DNA of 64,000 bases from Halichoerus grypus. Lineage: Eukaryota > Chordata > Mammalia > Carnivora > Phocidae. The notes under the pieces are model-generated. The model saw nothing but the letters and a program-made list of their open reading frames with translations, did not search any database and was not told where the DNA came from. Position numbers and translations under genes: made by a program. The stretch spans positions 48,254,628 through 48,318,627 of the forward strand of contig NC_135722.1 of the NCBI RefSeq assembly GCF_964656455.1, written 5' to 3'. Below are positions 10,253 to 22,724 of the stretch, in pieces (position 1 is the first letter of the stretch; every line of letters begins with the position of its first letter).

Positions 10253-12720
10253 AAGGGGACAGGGAGGTGTCCCTGCTTTTATATGCTTGAGATTTTCGGG
10301 TAATATACCTCTCTCACCACTCTCTTCTCACTCCCTTCTGCTTTTTTGTTTGGCTCTTTATTCCCTCTTTCATTCTTCTCTTGTGCCCTCTTCCCCTCCT
10401 TTCTGACATGTTTTTATATTTTCTTATGGAAATTAAAGTCTTTTTTTGGTAAACAAAAAAAAAAGACAATTGCAGACTTTTCAGGAAAGACTGTTATCAT
10501 TTTGACTCAGTTACTAAACATGAGAAAACTAACTCCACAGCTATGACATGATGAGAATTGTCCCTCCTGTTTCAAAAGATGTGACTAAAGATGCCTATGA
10601 GGAGAACAGAAAGATATACATACAATATTAGGACATATTTAACATCATAAAGATATCTCCTTGGAGAAAGAAAAGTCCGGAAAATCCGTGGGAGGAGGCC
10701 ACTTCCTTGAGAATCTTTACTTCTTATCACAGAACTGATGGACACATGATCAAAAGACACCAAATGCCTCCTGAAGACCTGAATGAGGAATGGAGGGTGT
10801 CTTGAGTGGTTAGCCCACCTACTCTCAACAAGCAGGAGGACTCTGTAAGCTTTAGTATTGGTATTTATACTGTGTCTGGCTGGCTAATCACCCACTTGTC
10901 CCCAAAGTTTAATTTTGAACTCGGTCATACTGGCAGTAATCCCTCATTTCCTGGTGCAGATTTAGTTCCAGCGTCCACAGTGGGAAAGACCAATGCACAC
11001 AGCTTTCCTCCTACTTTCTATCAGGGCTGCATGCTGTAGCCAGATCCTGATTTCATGGCTGCCTAATCAAATGGAAGTATGAGTGCTTTTTTCTTCTCCC
11101 AGGGGAAACATCTGCCCTCCCTGAGTATGGCCATGCTGTGAAAAGAGAGATTGTAGAGTATCGCTCTATAGCCTCTTCCCCAGTAGCTGATCACCAGGCA
11201 AAATGTCAGAGCAGCTGGTGCTCATCAATTCACCCTCTGTGATTTCAAATACCAATTAGAATTGTGAACTCCTAATTGCCTCATTTCTATCCATTTTAAA
11301 GTAATTAATAAGTAATTGAGTAATGTGTTAATAATAGCCTCAACCACTTTCCCTGTGATCAGCTCTTGTATTAGTCATCTTTATGACCTGTGGGGAGCAT
11401 TGCACTCAGGTCATGTCTTGCTAATAGCCCCCAAGCTGGCCCTGTAAAGCAATCATTTCTTACCAGGGAAATTTGCTTTCATCCCCCAAAGCAGTTAAAA
11501 AAAAAAAAACCCAAAAAACAAAAACCAACCAACCAAACAAAAACACCCCAAAAACAAAAAACAAACCAAACAAATTCAACCTTTGAGCTGTGATTTGTCA
11601 GACATCTTTTAAAATTTTTTTCCTCCTCTTGCATGTCCTGTCCCTTCCTCTCATCCAATTTATTCTACCACTTAAACTCAGAGGGAGGTGTCAACATCCA
11701 GGACTGATTTCTAATTGCAGCGAAGACTTATCGCATGACCGCTCCTGAGCACACAGTTCCTTCAGTGGTTGGAACATTCACTTGGATTCCCAGTTTTGTT
11801 TCACCATAATTATAGCTTATATCAGCTGTGAGATGTGAAGGGACTTATTAACCTTTGGGTTTTGATTCAAGGTGAAGGATGGCCACTGCAAAACCACCCA
11901 GGCCATCAGGAGAGCTGTAAGCAGGAAGCACAGTCATTATTAGATCTCCCAGAGATTGAAACTTGCTGGTCTCATGATGACCCCCAGCAGCTGAGAGCCA
12001 GGGTGATCAAGTCATTTAGAAATGGGTTGAGAAAGCACTGGAAGTCTCTATCAAATATCACCCATCTTCAGTCTGAGGAGCTTGGGGGTTTGGAGATAGA
12101 AACTCTCATTCTAAAGATGCAGGATAAGAGTTCTTGCTTTCTGAGTGTGGACATGAAACTACTGGAGAATAATTTACAGGGCTTGGGTGGGATAGGGTCT
12201 TTTCAAGCAAAGTGTCCTTCTATTAATTATTTCTTCTTTCCCCTGGATTCACAACAGCTCTCTCTCCACTGGTCTCTTTCATGTAGAATATTAATATAGT
12301 AAAGTACCTCCCTTAAACAAACAAAAATCAAAACTGCTCTCCTCTGCCCTTCCCTCTTTCCTCCAGGGACTACCCTGTGTCGCAGACAGGCTCTCCATTT
12401 GCAATGCCGCACCCTCCTCAACAGGTCCAACCCAAAGTGCAGACTGCTCCACAGTATTAAAACCGTTTTCTCAAAGAAGTGGTGGGGTGAGTGTGGGGAA
12501 GAAAAATATAAAAGGTGGACACAGATGGGCACAGCCACAGGACATACCCTCCCTATCTCTAACCTCTGCTCCCAGATGAGAACTATTGCTTAAGAATCAC
12601 GTCATGTTAACTTCTCATTTTGGAGTCTTTTGATCAGTCTTCTAAATAATGAAATCAAAACTCTGTTCCTGCTACTTGGATCCAAATCTGGGCGACACGA
12701 AGAGCAGATTATAACGTATA
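10253..12720. other. Long spacer, no gene recognised
   Basis: I recognise neither repeats nor exons here, apart from an A/C-rich simple stretch at 11497-11577. An open frame of 154 codons at 11835-12299 (+) has no recognisable domain and no flanking splice or start context that I can defend. This is one of the longer repeat-poor tracts of the window. Confidence 0.5.
11497..11577. repeat. A/C-rich low-complexity tract
   Basis: Poly(A) followed by irregular (A2-6 C1-4) units, possibly a decayed retroposon tail. Confidence 0.85.
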
Positions 12721-13090
12721 TAGTCACTCCATTAGGTTGGGTTCCCCAGGAACAATCTTTGCCACCAAGATGTGATGCTGGATGTTTACCAAAGACTGTC
12801 CTTGAGAACAATACCTGTAAACGAGTAGGACAAACTGGATTTCACTAAGAGAGGTTAAAGTGGTATGTGGTTGCACTGAGGTTTCAGCCAATCTCACAGG
12901 AGCTCTGAAACTGAGATGGTTCTTCACAGATGTCCTGGATGGAGGCAAGGAGTCTGGGTTCTGATATCCCTGCATCGAGAAGTCATTGAATACAGGCTGC
13001 CCCTGGGAGGAAGCAGAACCCTGGACAAGGACAATTTCTGTGGAAAGACTCAGCCATGAGCAAACAGCAGTCAACTTTCCTGACAACTGA
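12721..13090. repeat. Possible ancient LTR-like relic
   Basis: Phrases such as AGGTTGGGTTCCCCAGGAA and GGAAGCAGAACCCTGGACAA recall an ancient eutherian LTR-type repeat. I cannot define its ends or name it; orientation unresolved. Confidence 0.3.
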
Positions 13091-14029
13091 AGAATGAATG
13101 TCTCACTCCTTGAAGATGGATCTAGATGATGGGCCTCACATGCAGCATATTTACTCTTACTCCCTCCAAGTCACCCTCCTCAAGCCCGTTCAGGTATCCC
13201 AGCCTTGCCCATCCCTTCTTAGGCAGAAGTATGGTAGGCTTCTCAAAACACAGAGGTGACTTTGTTCATTCCCCTCAATGTGTTCTGTGAGAGCAGGATT
13301 TGTTTTACCCCTTCTCTCCCTCTCTAGGAAGTGGGCTTTATTCACTTCCAACAACAAGCAACCACAACCATGCTTTTCTTCCAGAGACTTCCTCCTAATC
13401 TCAAGTGCTTCCGCTAAAACCTGTTCAAAAGGTGACTAATCAGAGCCAAATGCAATTCTAAGGAAAGAGATTGAAACTCTTCCATATCCATTGTCTATCC
13501 TTCCCTTTAATTAGAGATTCAACGACTTCCTAATTATCAAAATCAAAGGACAATTTTTACTCCTTAATTCATTTGACATCTCTAGAATATGAGCTTACTC
13601 AACACTTTGAAACTACCTTCTCTCCCTCCGCCATGTTTTTTTGACCTCACATTCTCTTCACCTTTTGTTTACTTCTGGCTCTAATCTCTGAGATTTTAGA
13701 CTTCTCTTTTTGTTTATCCTCAAAGCACCAATATAGTATCTAGATCATACTAAAAATGCAGAAATTATATTTATTATTATATTCTTTCTTTACACATCAA
13801 CCATATGCTATTGATGTCCATATCTGTAAATCTAGCTCATACGTCCTTAATGAGCAATTTTGCTAAATATGTGTGATGTGTGGTGTATATATTAGATATA
13901 TTTGGACATTTACATTCAAATGTTAAACCCAATTACCCTCCTACAATCCCTGCCTCAAGAAATGTATCACTAGACATACCCATCACCAAGCCATCCTAGG
14001 CTCTGGCTTCTTCTCAGTCCAAGTGTAAT
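13091..14029. other. Spacer, no gene recognised
   Basis: AT-rich, no supported feature. Confidence 0.5.
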
Positions 14030-14480
14030 CGAACAGCTAGTCTGTTTATTCTACTTGCTAAGTAGCTTTTGAATCTCTCCACTATTCTTCCCATTGCTAT
14101 GGCCCTAGTAGAAGCCTCATAAATTCTCACCTAAACCTCTTTGAGAGCTTCCTAATGGGTTTCCTCCCTCCATTCTCCCCTCCTCCAATTCATTTTCCAC
14201 ACTGCTAACAGAACGATATGCTTAAAACACACATCTAATCTTATTTCTCCCTTCCTTAAAAGCCTTCAACTTCCGATTGCCTTCTGGATAATGTTCAAAT
14301 TCTTTGTCATAGCATTAAAATAAACCCCAGGATCTGGCTCTTGCCCAACTCCCTAGCCTTATCTCTTGCCACACTCCACTGCAGACACACCAGATCTTCT
14401 CTCATTTCCAAAAATTTTCATGCTCCTCTTACCACCATGTCTTCCTTCTGCTGATTCATTTGGACCCTCCTTTCCCACAT
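14030..14480 (+). repeat. LINE-2-like relic
   Basis: The order AAAAGCCTTCAACTTCCGAT, then GGATCTGGCTCTTGCCCAAC, CTTGCCACACTCCACTGCAG and TTTTCATGCTCCTCTTACCA follows the 3' part of the ancient LINE L2 consensus as I remember it. Diverged and without a readable frame. Confidence 0.55.
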
Positions 14481-15504
14481 ATGGAGACCTTTTTTTCAGA
14501 AATGAGTTGTGTGCCCATAGCATTTTTCATCTGACCACACAGTCCAAGGAGAAGAAGTATAGGGGTGAGGACTGGTTGGTAAGTTTTACCTGAGCATTCT
14601 GGAGCCCATACAATTAGAGGGGTAGAGATAAACGGAGATAGTTCCTAGAGATAAAGAAGTGTACCTCCATCACTTCAAAATTAAAGTTAGGAAAAATAAA
14701 GCATAAAAGATATTTAGGATTCTGAGAAGATAGGAATCTAAACTCAATTTGCTACTGAGGCAATCCAACAAATGGTGAAGGGAAAACACAGAAAAATTAT
14801 TATCATTGGAAAACAGAGGGGGACCAAACCAATATACCTGCAATGTTAGGTTCATAAAACATGTTCAAAGGAAAATGGATTTAAAAGACAATCACATGCC
14901 CACTGCCTGCAATTAGTCACTGCATGCAAGTGGAGGCTGGCGAGGTGGCAACTCTCTTGGCTTACTGAGGCCCCTGCTGCCTGACTGTGGCTACTCTACT
15001 TTCGTGGAAATAGATAAAGCCTAAATGAGCCCAAACTACCCATAGATGCCTGCCTAGATTAAGGGTCCTGCTTGGCAGTCATATTTCTGGCACCTCCATC
15101 CTTTATAACCTCCCAAGAAATTAACATGGCGATTGGATGGAATTCCCATAGTCACCTATATGATCTGAGGGGGTCTTATAGTCATTTACCTCTTAGAAGA
15201 GACTCACCTGAAGTGAAGATCTATGCATCTATTACCTTGCACAACAGGCCGTGCCCACTTCCCAACTATGGTCTTCTAGGAAATAAATCTAACTGCTGCT
15301 TCTCTCGGTCTATAGATGCCAGAATTACATAGGATGTGAAGGAATCTACCCCAGTGGGGGAAGTGGGGGGAACCCTGTATCTCTTCAAGGGGGAACAACA
15401 TCATGGAGAAAATAAACTAGCACTTCAAAATAGAGTATTAAACTGAGTAATCAGGGCAAATAGGCCAACATATAGAAAATAGGAGAAGACTTTAAAGAAT
15501 TCTT
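14481..15504. other. Spacer, no gene recognised
   Basis: No supported exon or repeat; short open frames only. Confidence 0.5.
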
Positions 15505-15736
15505 AACCCTATTCTGTTTTTTTTTTTTAAGATTTATTCTACTTATTTATTTGAGAGACAGCAGGCAAGTGCAAGCAAGCAGGGGGAGGGGCAGAGGGAG
15601 AGAGAATCTCAAGCAGACTCCTGACTGAGCACACGCCCTGACGGGGCTTGATCTCATGAACCTGAGATCGTGACCTGAGCTGAGATCAAGAGTTGGATCT
15701 TGACTGAGCCGCCCAGGTGCCCCTAAACCCTATTCT
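15505..15736 (-). mobile_element. Carnivore SINE, older subtype
   Basis: Target duplication AACCCTATTCT at 15505-15515 and 15726-15736. T-rich tail then the body; head ends GCCGCCCAGGTGCCCC. Body contains GATCTCATGAACCTGAGATCG, typical of the older subtype. Confidence 0.93.
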
Positions 15737-16679
15737 CTGTTAATGGGGTATTAGTTTGATAAGACTCAGCAGGCTGCCATACTAAAGAGCAACTTGACAA
15801 TAAAAAAGTGTTTTTCAATATAAACATTGTATTTGCCAAAATAAAAAATTCAACAGAGGCAATGAACAGAAGAATGTATGCTACCAAAACCTGAATTAAA
15901 GAGTTTAATTATTGGAACAAACATTCTTCCCAGAATGTAGAGCAAGAGGATCAAAATAGATATTATGAGAAAACTCAGAGAACAAACCAGGCGCCGCAAT
16001 CTGAATAATGAGAGAATTGAAAGGACAGAAAAGAGCTGATGGGGAAGAAATGGCAATAAAAGTTGAACTGGAAGAAAATTTCTCTGAGTTGAAAAACCGA
16101 ATACTGGCCAAGATTATTGAAAAAATATCTACATATACTTAGACATATCCCAGTGACATTTTTGGAATCAAAAGATAAAGTCCTAAAAGCTCTCACATAG
16201 AAAAGAGCAGTTACCTAAGGAAAAAAAAAAAATTAATCAGGTTGGCACCAGTATCTTTATATATAATATTGGATATACAGTATCAATGAAGCAATATCTA
16301 TGGATCTTTTTTAAAAAAGAGAGGGTAATTCTGCATTACCATATTCAACTGAATTTTGTTCATTTGTGATGGCAAGGAATTTTTAGACATGCAAGCACTT
16401 AGAAAGTATCACATCCATATTTCCTTTCTGAAAAAAAAAGATATTCATAAAAGTACTCTAGCCAAATGAAAATTGCATTAGCATAAAGATCTCAAGATGG
16501 TGAAAATTTAATATACAAGAAACAGTAGCAATCAATGAAACTAGTGGTAATTCAATCTAAATAACAGTTGGTACTATGGTCCTGAGATATGTGGGAATTG
16601 TTAAGAAAGATTTCTTGAAATAGAAAGGACATAATATAAGAAAAAATGAATAACAATGTAAGAATAAATTCAAGAGTGC
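15737..16679 (+). repeat. Possible old L1/HAL1 ORF1 relic within AT-rich spacer
   Basis: From about 16030 to 16420 the sequence keeps the order of the C-terminal part of an L1/HAL1-type ORF1: AAAGATAAAGTCCTAAAAGC, then AATCAGGTTGGCACCAGTAT, then TTTTTAGACATGCAAG. No frame survives. The outer parts of the interval hold nothing recognised. Confidence 0.45.
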
Positions 16680-16990
16680 AGATTCTCAAGCTTAACTGCT
16701 ACTTCTATCACTTTCTAGCTATTATAATCAAGAGCAAATTATTTAACCTCTTATGCCTTGGTTTCTTCCTCAGTATAATGAGCTTGATAATAGCATCTGC
16801 TTCATAGGGGTGTTGTGAAGAATAAATAAATTAGTATTTGTATTAGCTTTGGAAAAGTATTTCCCCATATAGTAAAATTAGTACATATAAAGGGCTTAGA
16901 AAAGTATTCAGCATATAGTAAGTGCCTAATAAACATCATCTCATCATCATCATCATCATCATCTTCTTCATCGCTATTATTATTATACCA
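16680..16990 (+). repeat. MIR element ending in (ATC)n
   Basis: CTTCCTCAGTATAATGAGCT, GGTGTTGTGAAGAATAAATA, AAAGGGCTTAGAAAAGTATT and TAGTAAGTGCCTAATAAAC run in the order of the MIR consensus. The 3' end has turned into an ATC trinucleotide run (16932-16965) and a short ATT run. Confidence 0.8.
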
Positions 16991-18427
16991 TTGAGAGGAC
17001 GGAAACATAATTTCTATCTAACTCTTAGCACCACTGGAAAAAACATAAAGTTACAAAATGTTCATTTAAGTTAAGGAAACCAGTAGAATACTTGAAATAG
17101 GTTACAGAACTTTGAAATCAATTGAAGAAAACAGGAACAAATATAACTTGATCAATCCAGCTAATTAACCAGGATGACAAATCCAGGAAAAGCAGCTTTT
17201 TTGAGGGGATGATTATAAACCAAATTTTGGCCACACTGAATTTGAGCTGCTTCTTTGACAGGTAATTGAATATCTGGGACTGAAGACAGAAATCAAGACC
17301 AGAGACACATATTTTTGAAAATGAAATTTACAGATGTAGTTAAGGCATGAGAAGATTTCAAGAAGAAATAGGGTAATGTGCAGCAGAGAGGTCTGATACA
17401 ATAGTTTGATTTGGCCACAAGGAGATCTCTGGTAACTTGATGAGAACAAGCTTGATCACTGCAGACTGAAAAGGTGATTGGTGCCCTGACAGTATGGAGA
17501 ATCAGATGGCTAAATTTAATAACACCACCTGGGAAATGCTATACTCAGGGAAGAATATATTCATCTCCCTGCAGAGGTGGAAACTTTCACACATGAAATG
17601 GCATTCTAGAAATAGGACAGAGGCCATGAGGCAAAAAGGCAATCATAACTTCACCCATTCACAAATATCTATTGAATACCTCCGTGCCAGATGCTGCACC
17701 GGACTCTAGGGAAACAGTGGTGTCTAGAACACATCTTCCTTCCTGCATGTGCTATTAAGGGCCATAGCCATGAAGAAATGAAGTCTTTCCTCAACCCACC
17801 AGAGGAAGAGGTTTCTCTCTAGATGTAAAACCAGCAAGATCAATGCTGAGCTATAGGAAGGCTCCCACTTCTTTCTTTACCTTGCCAGAGAGAAATGTTC
17901 ATTTTTATCAGCATTGAGTACGTCCTGAATATAGGATATGCAGGAGATAGAGGAGATAAAGGGAATATATATGATATCGTATGTTAACTACATGACACTT
18001 GTTGTCCCAGAATCTTCTGCATCCCTTTAAAAGGGACTCCTTTTTACTTAGATGGAGACCACCCACGTATTATTCATTCTTAGAGAAGCAAGCAGCAAAA
18101 CAAGCCTCCCTTTCAAGACTCCCTACAAACTGTAGGTCGATTATGCAGGAGGAAGTCTGGGCATTTCTTATGGACATTTCTTGCTCTCCCTCCACCCTAA
18201 CCACCTTAAGTCCGTCTTGGGAAGGAGACTGAGGAGACTGGGTCAGGGAATACCTTTTCTTGCAATTCTTGTGAATACTCTGCCATGCATTTGAACTTCA
18301 TCGTTGTCAGGTGTGTGAGGACCGCAGTTTCCTGTCTGTGTAAGCTCTTCTCCTCATGTATGTGCGCTGTGCTCTCTTTTGCGACAGTAGCATGGTGACC
18401 ATTTCCCATCAGTTGCCTTGAGTGAGT
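16991..18427. other. Spacer, no gene recognised
   Basis: No exon I can defend. A stretch at about 17640-17730 (CACAAATATCTATTGAATAC) resembles the same unassigned ancient repeat as 5490-5620 and 35400-35560. Confidence 0.45.
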
Positions 18428-19177
18428 CATGGAAGACTGGGAACTCAGAATTCCATGTATAAATTCTGAAGATCTACTATATTATAGGACTAGGAACAGG
18501 AGCAAGGAAATCTTTACTCAAAAATATATGGGGGGGGGGGAGAGCGCACCAAAATCAGCCACGCATAAAGCCCAGGTGAGAACACAAACCCTGAAGAGAG
18601 CCAGAGGGTCTGTCCTAATTTGTTCAAATTCAATGGGACTAGTATTGGATATTAAATTTGGGGTCTGGGTTCAAGAGAAAAAATCAGGAAAGCAAGAGCA
18701 CAGGCACAAAAGTGTCGGTGACTGCCTTTACGAAACTGCTTACAGTTTTTGGGGGATAAGATTTGCAGAGCTTCTGAGATCTATTGAAATTGCATGTGAC
18801 CTCCATGAGCACGAAGCAATTTTCTTGGGAGGATTAAATCAGAAGAAGTCTGTGTGGGCTGTAGAAAAAAATGAGGACATAAATTTGCACTAGCTCCAAT
18901 AAGCATCCCTTAGATTCAGTCTGCTCTGGTTTCCTGGAAAATTATTACTATTGGAGGCTGGATATTCCATTGAATTATACATTATAGTCAACTTACCCAT
19001 TCCCTTATTGTTGAAAATTTATGTCATTTCCATTTTTCACTCATATAATACTGTGATTTACATCTTCATACATGCATTTGCGTTTCTATTAACTATTACG
19101 CCATATCCTTAGGATAGATATAGTTGCAGAATTTTAAGAAGGAATTTAATCTGATAAGATGAGTATCTTAGAACAAC
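18428..19177. other. Spacer with G11 homopolymer
   Basis: A run of 11 G at 18530-18540 is followed by GAGAGCG. A 154-codon open frame on the plus strand runs through it (18429-18893) but shows no recognisable domain, and a G run inside a frame is unlikely to be maintained. Treated as non-coding. Confidence 0.5.
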
Positions 19178-19396
19178 AGTTCTGATGAGGCACCTGGGTG
19201 GCTCAGTCGGCTAAGCATTCTACTCTTGATTTCAGTTTAGGTCATGATCTCAGGGTCGTGAGATGGAGCCTGCATTGTACTTTGCGCTTAGCAGGGAGTC
19301 TGCTTGAGATGCTCTCTCACCCTCTGCCCCTCCCCTTGCTCGTGCTCTCTCTCTCTCATAGAAATAAATAAATCTTTAGAAAAATAGTTCTGATGA
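19178..19396 (+). mobile_element. Carnivore SINE, older subtype
   Basis: Target duplication AGTTCTGATGA at 19178-19188 and about 19386-19396; head GGCACCTGGGTGGCTCAG at 19189; tail AAATAAATAAATC. Confidence 0.95.
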
Positions 19397-19922
19397 AAAG
19401 GGAAAAGAACTGAACTTAGGGAAAGAAAACTGGAGACTGTTAGCAATAACTGAGGTAAAAATAGTAATTACTAAACTAAGGAATTGGCAGGGACAATGAA
19501 TATTTAAAAGAAGAACTGATAGAACCGAATGTCTGAGCAGATGCAGTAGGTGAGAGAGGAGGGACTCAGGTAATTCCTTGGTTTCGAGGAGGTGAATGTG
19601 TTGAGTTTAAGGTGTCTATGAGACATCTTGAAGGAGATTTCAAGTGTTTGGTTGGGATGTACACCTCTAGAGCACAGAATATTTAGCAAGTGGAAGAGAG
19701 AGCTGTTATTTGTATGCATACAGGTGATACTTGAAACTGTAATTGCATATGATTACCCAGAAACATCATGCAAAGAAAAGAGGACAAGAAAGGTCAGATT
19801 CTCAGGACACATCAAAATAATATGGGAGGGCAGAGGATGAAAACATTTTGTTCTTTCAAAATAGAGGTCAGTGATATAGAAGAACCAAAATATTATGAAA
19901 CCAAGTGGGAGAGTTTCAAAAA
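19397..19922. other. Spacer upstream of LINE-1 copy B
   Basis: No recognised feature; forms the pre-insertion flank of the full-length L1. Confidence 0.5.
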
Positions 19923-19943
19923 CAGAATAATAGGATAAGGAGC

Positions 19944-19953
19944 AAGATGGCGG
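19944..19953 (+). promoter_or_regulatory. YY1-type site at LINE-1 start
   Basis: AAGATGGCGG lies 11 bases into the element. In human L1 a YY1 site at the same place directs accurate transcription initiation; the same role here is inferred from position. Confidence 0.6.
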
Positions 19954-21079
19954 AGGAGTAGGAGACCTGGATTTCGTCTCCTCTCAGGAATTCAGCTGGA
20001 TAGGGATCAAACCATTCTGAACACCTACAAACTCAACAGGAGATCGAAGAAAAGAATAGCAACAACTCTCTGAACAGAAAAGCGACCACTTTCTGGAAGG
20101 TAGGACGTGCGGAGAAGTGAATCCGAGGTGATATTTGGGAGGATAGATGGCGGGGGAGGGGCCTCCATTGGCCGCTTCTGGCAAGTGATAGAGCCACGGA
20201 GCACAAAATCGGAACTTTTAGAAGTCCGCTCCGCTGAGGGACGTCACTCCGGTGGCTAAGTGGGGGGTGGAACCCTTACTGGGACAGTGTGGTCTCAGGA
20301 CCCTCGGGGTCACAGAAAGACCGGGGGTGCCTGAGTGCGGCAGAGCTCCCAGGTATCGGAGCGGGGAAGCCAGCTGCAGAGACAGAGCCCAGGCGCGGGC
20401 TCTCAGCTCGGGGTTGCCATAAACCGTGATCCGCGGCACAGTCGGGCCACTGCTCCTCCAGCAGGGACCCAACAAGCGGCAGATCCGGGGAGACTCACCT
20501 TCTTCCCCCGGGAGGAGCAGCGCGGGAGCGCACCACAGGGATCTGCTGGGTTTGGAGACTCCACACGGGGTCGGTGCCAGAGATAGAAACGCTCAGTCAC
20601 AGGCCGGGTGAGCACGGAGTGCGGCCAGAGACCGGGGAGACGGGAGTGATTGACTGCTTTTCTCTGGGGCTCACTGAGGAGCGGGCCCGAGTTCTCGGCT
20701 CCTCCGAGGCGGAGATTGGGAGGCTGCCATTTTCACTCTCCGCCTCCAAAGCTGTACGGAAAGCTTGCAGGGAACAAAAGCTCCGGAGAGCAAACCCGAG
20801 CAGATTACTTAGCCCAGACCGGGCAAGGGCGGGGCAATTCCGCCTCCGGCAAAGACATTTGGGAACCACGGCAACAGGCCCCTCCCCCAGAAGATCAGCG
20901 AGAACAGCCAGCCAAGACCAAGTTTACCGATCAATGAGAACGGCAGAACTCCAGCGCTAGGGGAATACTGCACATAGAATCCATGGCTCTTTTACCATGA
21001 TTCTGTAGTCTTTCAAAGTTAATTTTTTTTTTAACTGTCTTTTTTTTTTTTTTTATTTTTCTTTTTCCCTTTTTCAACC

Positions 21080-21550
21080 AACATCTTATCAATCCCTTTT
21101 TTAAAAAACATTTTTATTTTTCATTTTTAGAGTCATATTCTATCCCTTCATAGTAGTTACCCGTATTTTTGGCACATATATATAAGTTGTTCTCTCTTTA
21201 AAATTTTGAGATAGTTTCTTCTAACAGATCAAAATATACCCTAAATCTCTAGTGTATGGTTTTTTTCTACTCCCCTGCCTGATCACATTCTCTCCCTTTT
21301 TTTTTTCTTTTTTTTCTTTAAATCCTCTTCTTTCTTTTTTCAAACAACTTCTTATCAATTCCTTTTATAAAATGTTTTATAATTTCCATCTTTACAGTCA
21401 TATTCCATCCCTTCATCATATCAACCCTTATTTTTGTACATATATAAGTTTTTCTTTCTTTAAAATTTTGGGAGGCACTTTCTTCTAACAGACCAAAATA
21501 CACCCAAAATCTAGTGTGTGGCACTGATCATATTTGATCACATTCTGTTT
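21080..21550 (+). repeat. 266-bp-offset duplication in LINE-1 leader
   Basis: CTTATCAATCCC at 21085 and CTTATCAATTCC at 21351 start two parallel segments. Each continues with TCATATTC, ATCCCTTCAT, ACATATATA, TTTAAAATTTTG, TTTCTTCTAACAGA and AAAATACACCC-like words. They diverge moderately, so the duplication predates this insertion or belongs to the family. Confidence 0.85.
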
Positions 21551-21748
21551 TTTTTTGTTTTGTTCTGTTTTTGTTTGTTTTTATCTTTATCTTTTTCTTT
21601 TTTTCTTTTTCTTTTTCTTTTTTCTCTCTTTCCCTTTCTTTTCCCACTGCTTCAGGTCTTTTCTGATTTGTTTAGAGTATATTTTCTGGGAACATTGTTA
21701 CCCTGTTAGCATTTTGTTCTCTCATTAATCTATTCTCCTCTGGACAAA

Positions 21749-22643
21749 ATGACAAGACGGAAAAAATCACCTCAACAAAAAGAACAAGAGGTAGTACCGA
21801 CTGCCAGGGACCTACTCAATACGGACATTAGTACGATGTCAGATCTAGAGTTCAGAATCATCACTTTAAAGATACTAGCTGGGCTTGCAAAAAGCTGGAA
21901 GTTATTAGAGAAACCCTTTCTGGAGAAGTAAAAGAACTAAAATCTAACCAGTAGAAATCAAAAAGGCTATTAATGAGGTGCAATCAAATATGGGGGCGCT
22001 AACTGCTAGGATAAATGAGGCAGAAGAGAGAATCAGTGATATATAAGACCAAATGATGGAAAATAAAGAAGCTGAGAAAAAGAGAGATAAACAACTACTG
22101 GATCACGAGGGCAGAATTCGAGAGATAAGCGATACCATAAGACGAAACAACATTAGAATAATTGGGATCCCATAAGAAGAAGAAAGAGAGAGAGGGGCAG
22201 AAGGTATACTGGAGCAAATTATAGCAGAGAACTTCCCTCATTTGGGGAAGGAAACACACATCAAAATCCAGGAAGCACAGAGAACCCCTCTCAAAATCAA
22301 TAAAAATAGGTCAACACCCTGACATCTAATAGTAAAACTTATGAGTCTCAGAGACAAAGAGAAAATCCTGAAAGCAGTTCGGGAGAAGAGATATGTAACC
22401 TACAATGGTAGAAACATTAGATTGGCAACAGACTTATCCACAGAGACCTGGCAGTTCAGAAAGGACTGGCAGGATATCTTCAGAGCACTAAATGAGAAAA
22501 ATATGCAGCCAAGAATACTATATCCAGCTAGGCTGTCATTGAAAATAGAAGGAGAGATAAAAAGCTTCCAGGACAAACAAAAACTAAAGGAATTTGCAAA
22601 CACGAAACCAGCCCTACAAGAAATATTGAAAGGGGTCCTCTAA
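21749..22643 (+). pseudogene. LINE-1 ORF1 (RNA-binding chaperone), broken
   Basis: ORF1p is a trimeric RNA-binding protein that packages L1 RNA. The start at 21749 opens MTRRKKSPQQKE, the usual basic N-terminus, and the span of about 298 codons fits the family. The conserved C-terminal domain is clear from 22341, with the phrases VTYNGRNIRL, MQPRILYPARLS and GEIKSFQDKQKL. The N-terminal frame ends at 21931, then the frame changes, and two in-frame stops (TAA at 22044-22046 and 22173-22175) precede the C-terminal part. The middle coiled coil and RRM region are therefore disrupted. It lies 81 bases upstream of ORF2, as in a normal L1. Confidence 0.92.
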
Positions 22644-22724
22644 GCAAAGAGAGAGCCTAAAAGCAACATAGACAGGAAAGGAACACAGACAATATACAGT
22701 AACAGTCACCTTACAGGCAATACA

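Larger units (their letters stand above)
19934..21748 (+). promoter_or_regulatory. LINE-1 5' UTR / internal promoter region
   Basis: In LINE-1 the 5' UTR holds an internal RNA polymerase II promoter. Here 19934-20960 is GC- and CpG-rich against an AT-rich background. AAGATGGCGG, the YY1 core known from the human L1 start, sits at 19944-19953. From about 21005 the sequence becomes a T-rich leader with two copies of a roughly 210-base segment offset by 266 bases (about 21080-21290 and 21346-21550). ORF1 begins at 21749. Short open frames in this region on either strand are not supported as genes. Confidence 0.85.

Noticed and set aside
11835..12299. 154-codon open frame as a possible gene
   Set aside because: No recognisable domain, no homologue I can recall, no splice or promoter context; length is possible by chance.
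18429..18893. 154-codon open frame as a possible gene
   Set aside because: It reads through a G11 homopolymer and shows low-complexity composition after it; no domain recognised.
20218..20869. Antisense open frames of 85 and 90 codons in the LINE-1 5' UTR, compared with the primate antisense ORF0
   Set aside because: The 5' UTR is unrelated to the primate one and GC-rich sequence gives long frames by chance; no conserved motif or start context supports translation.
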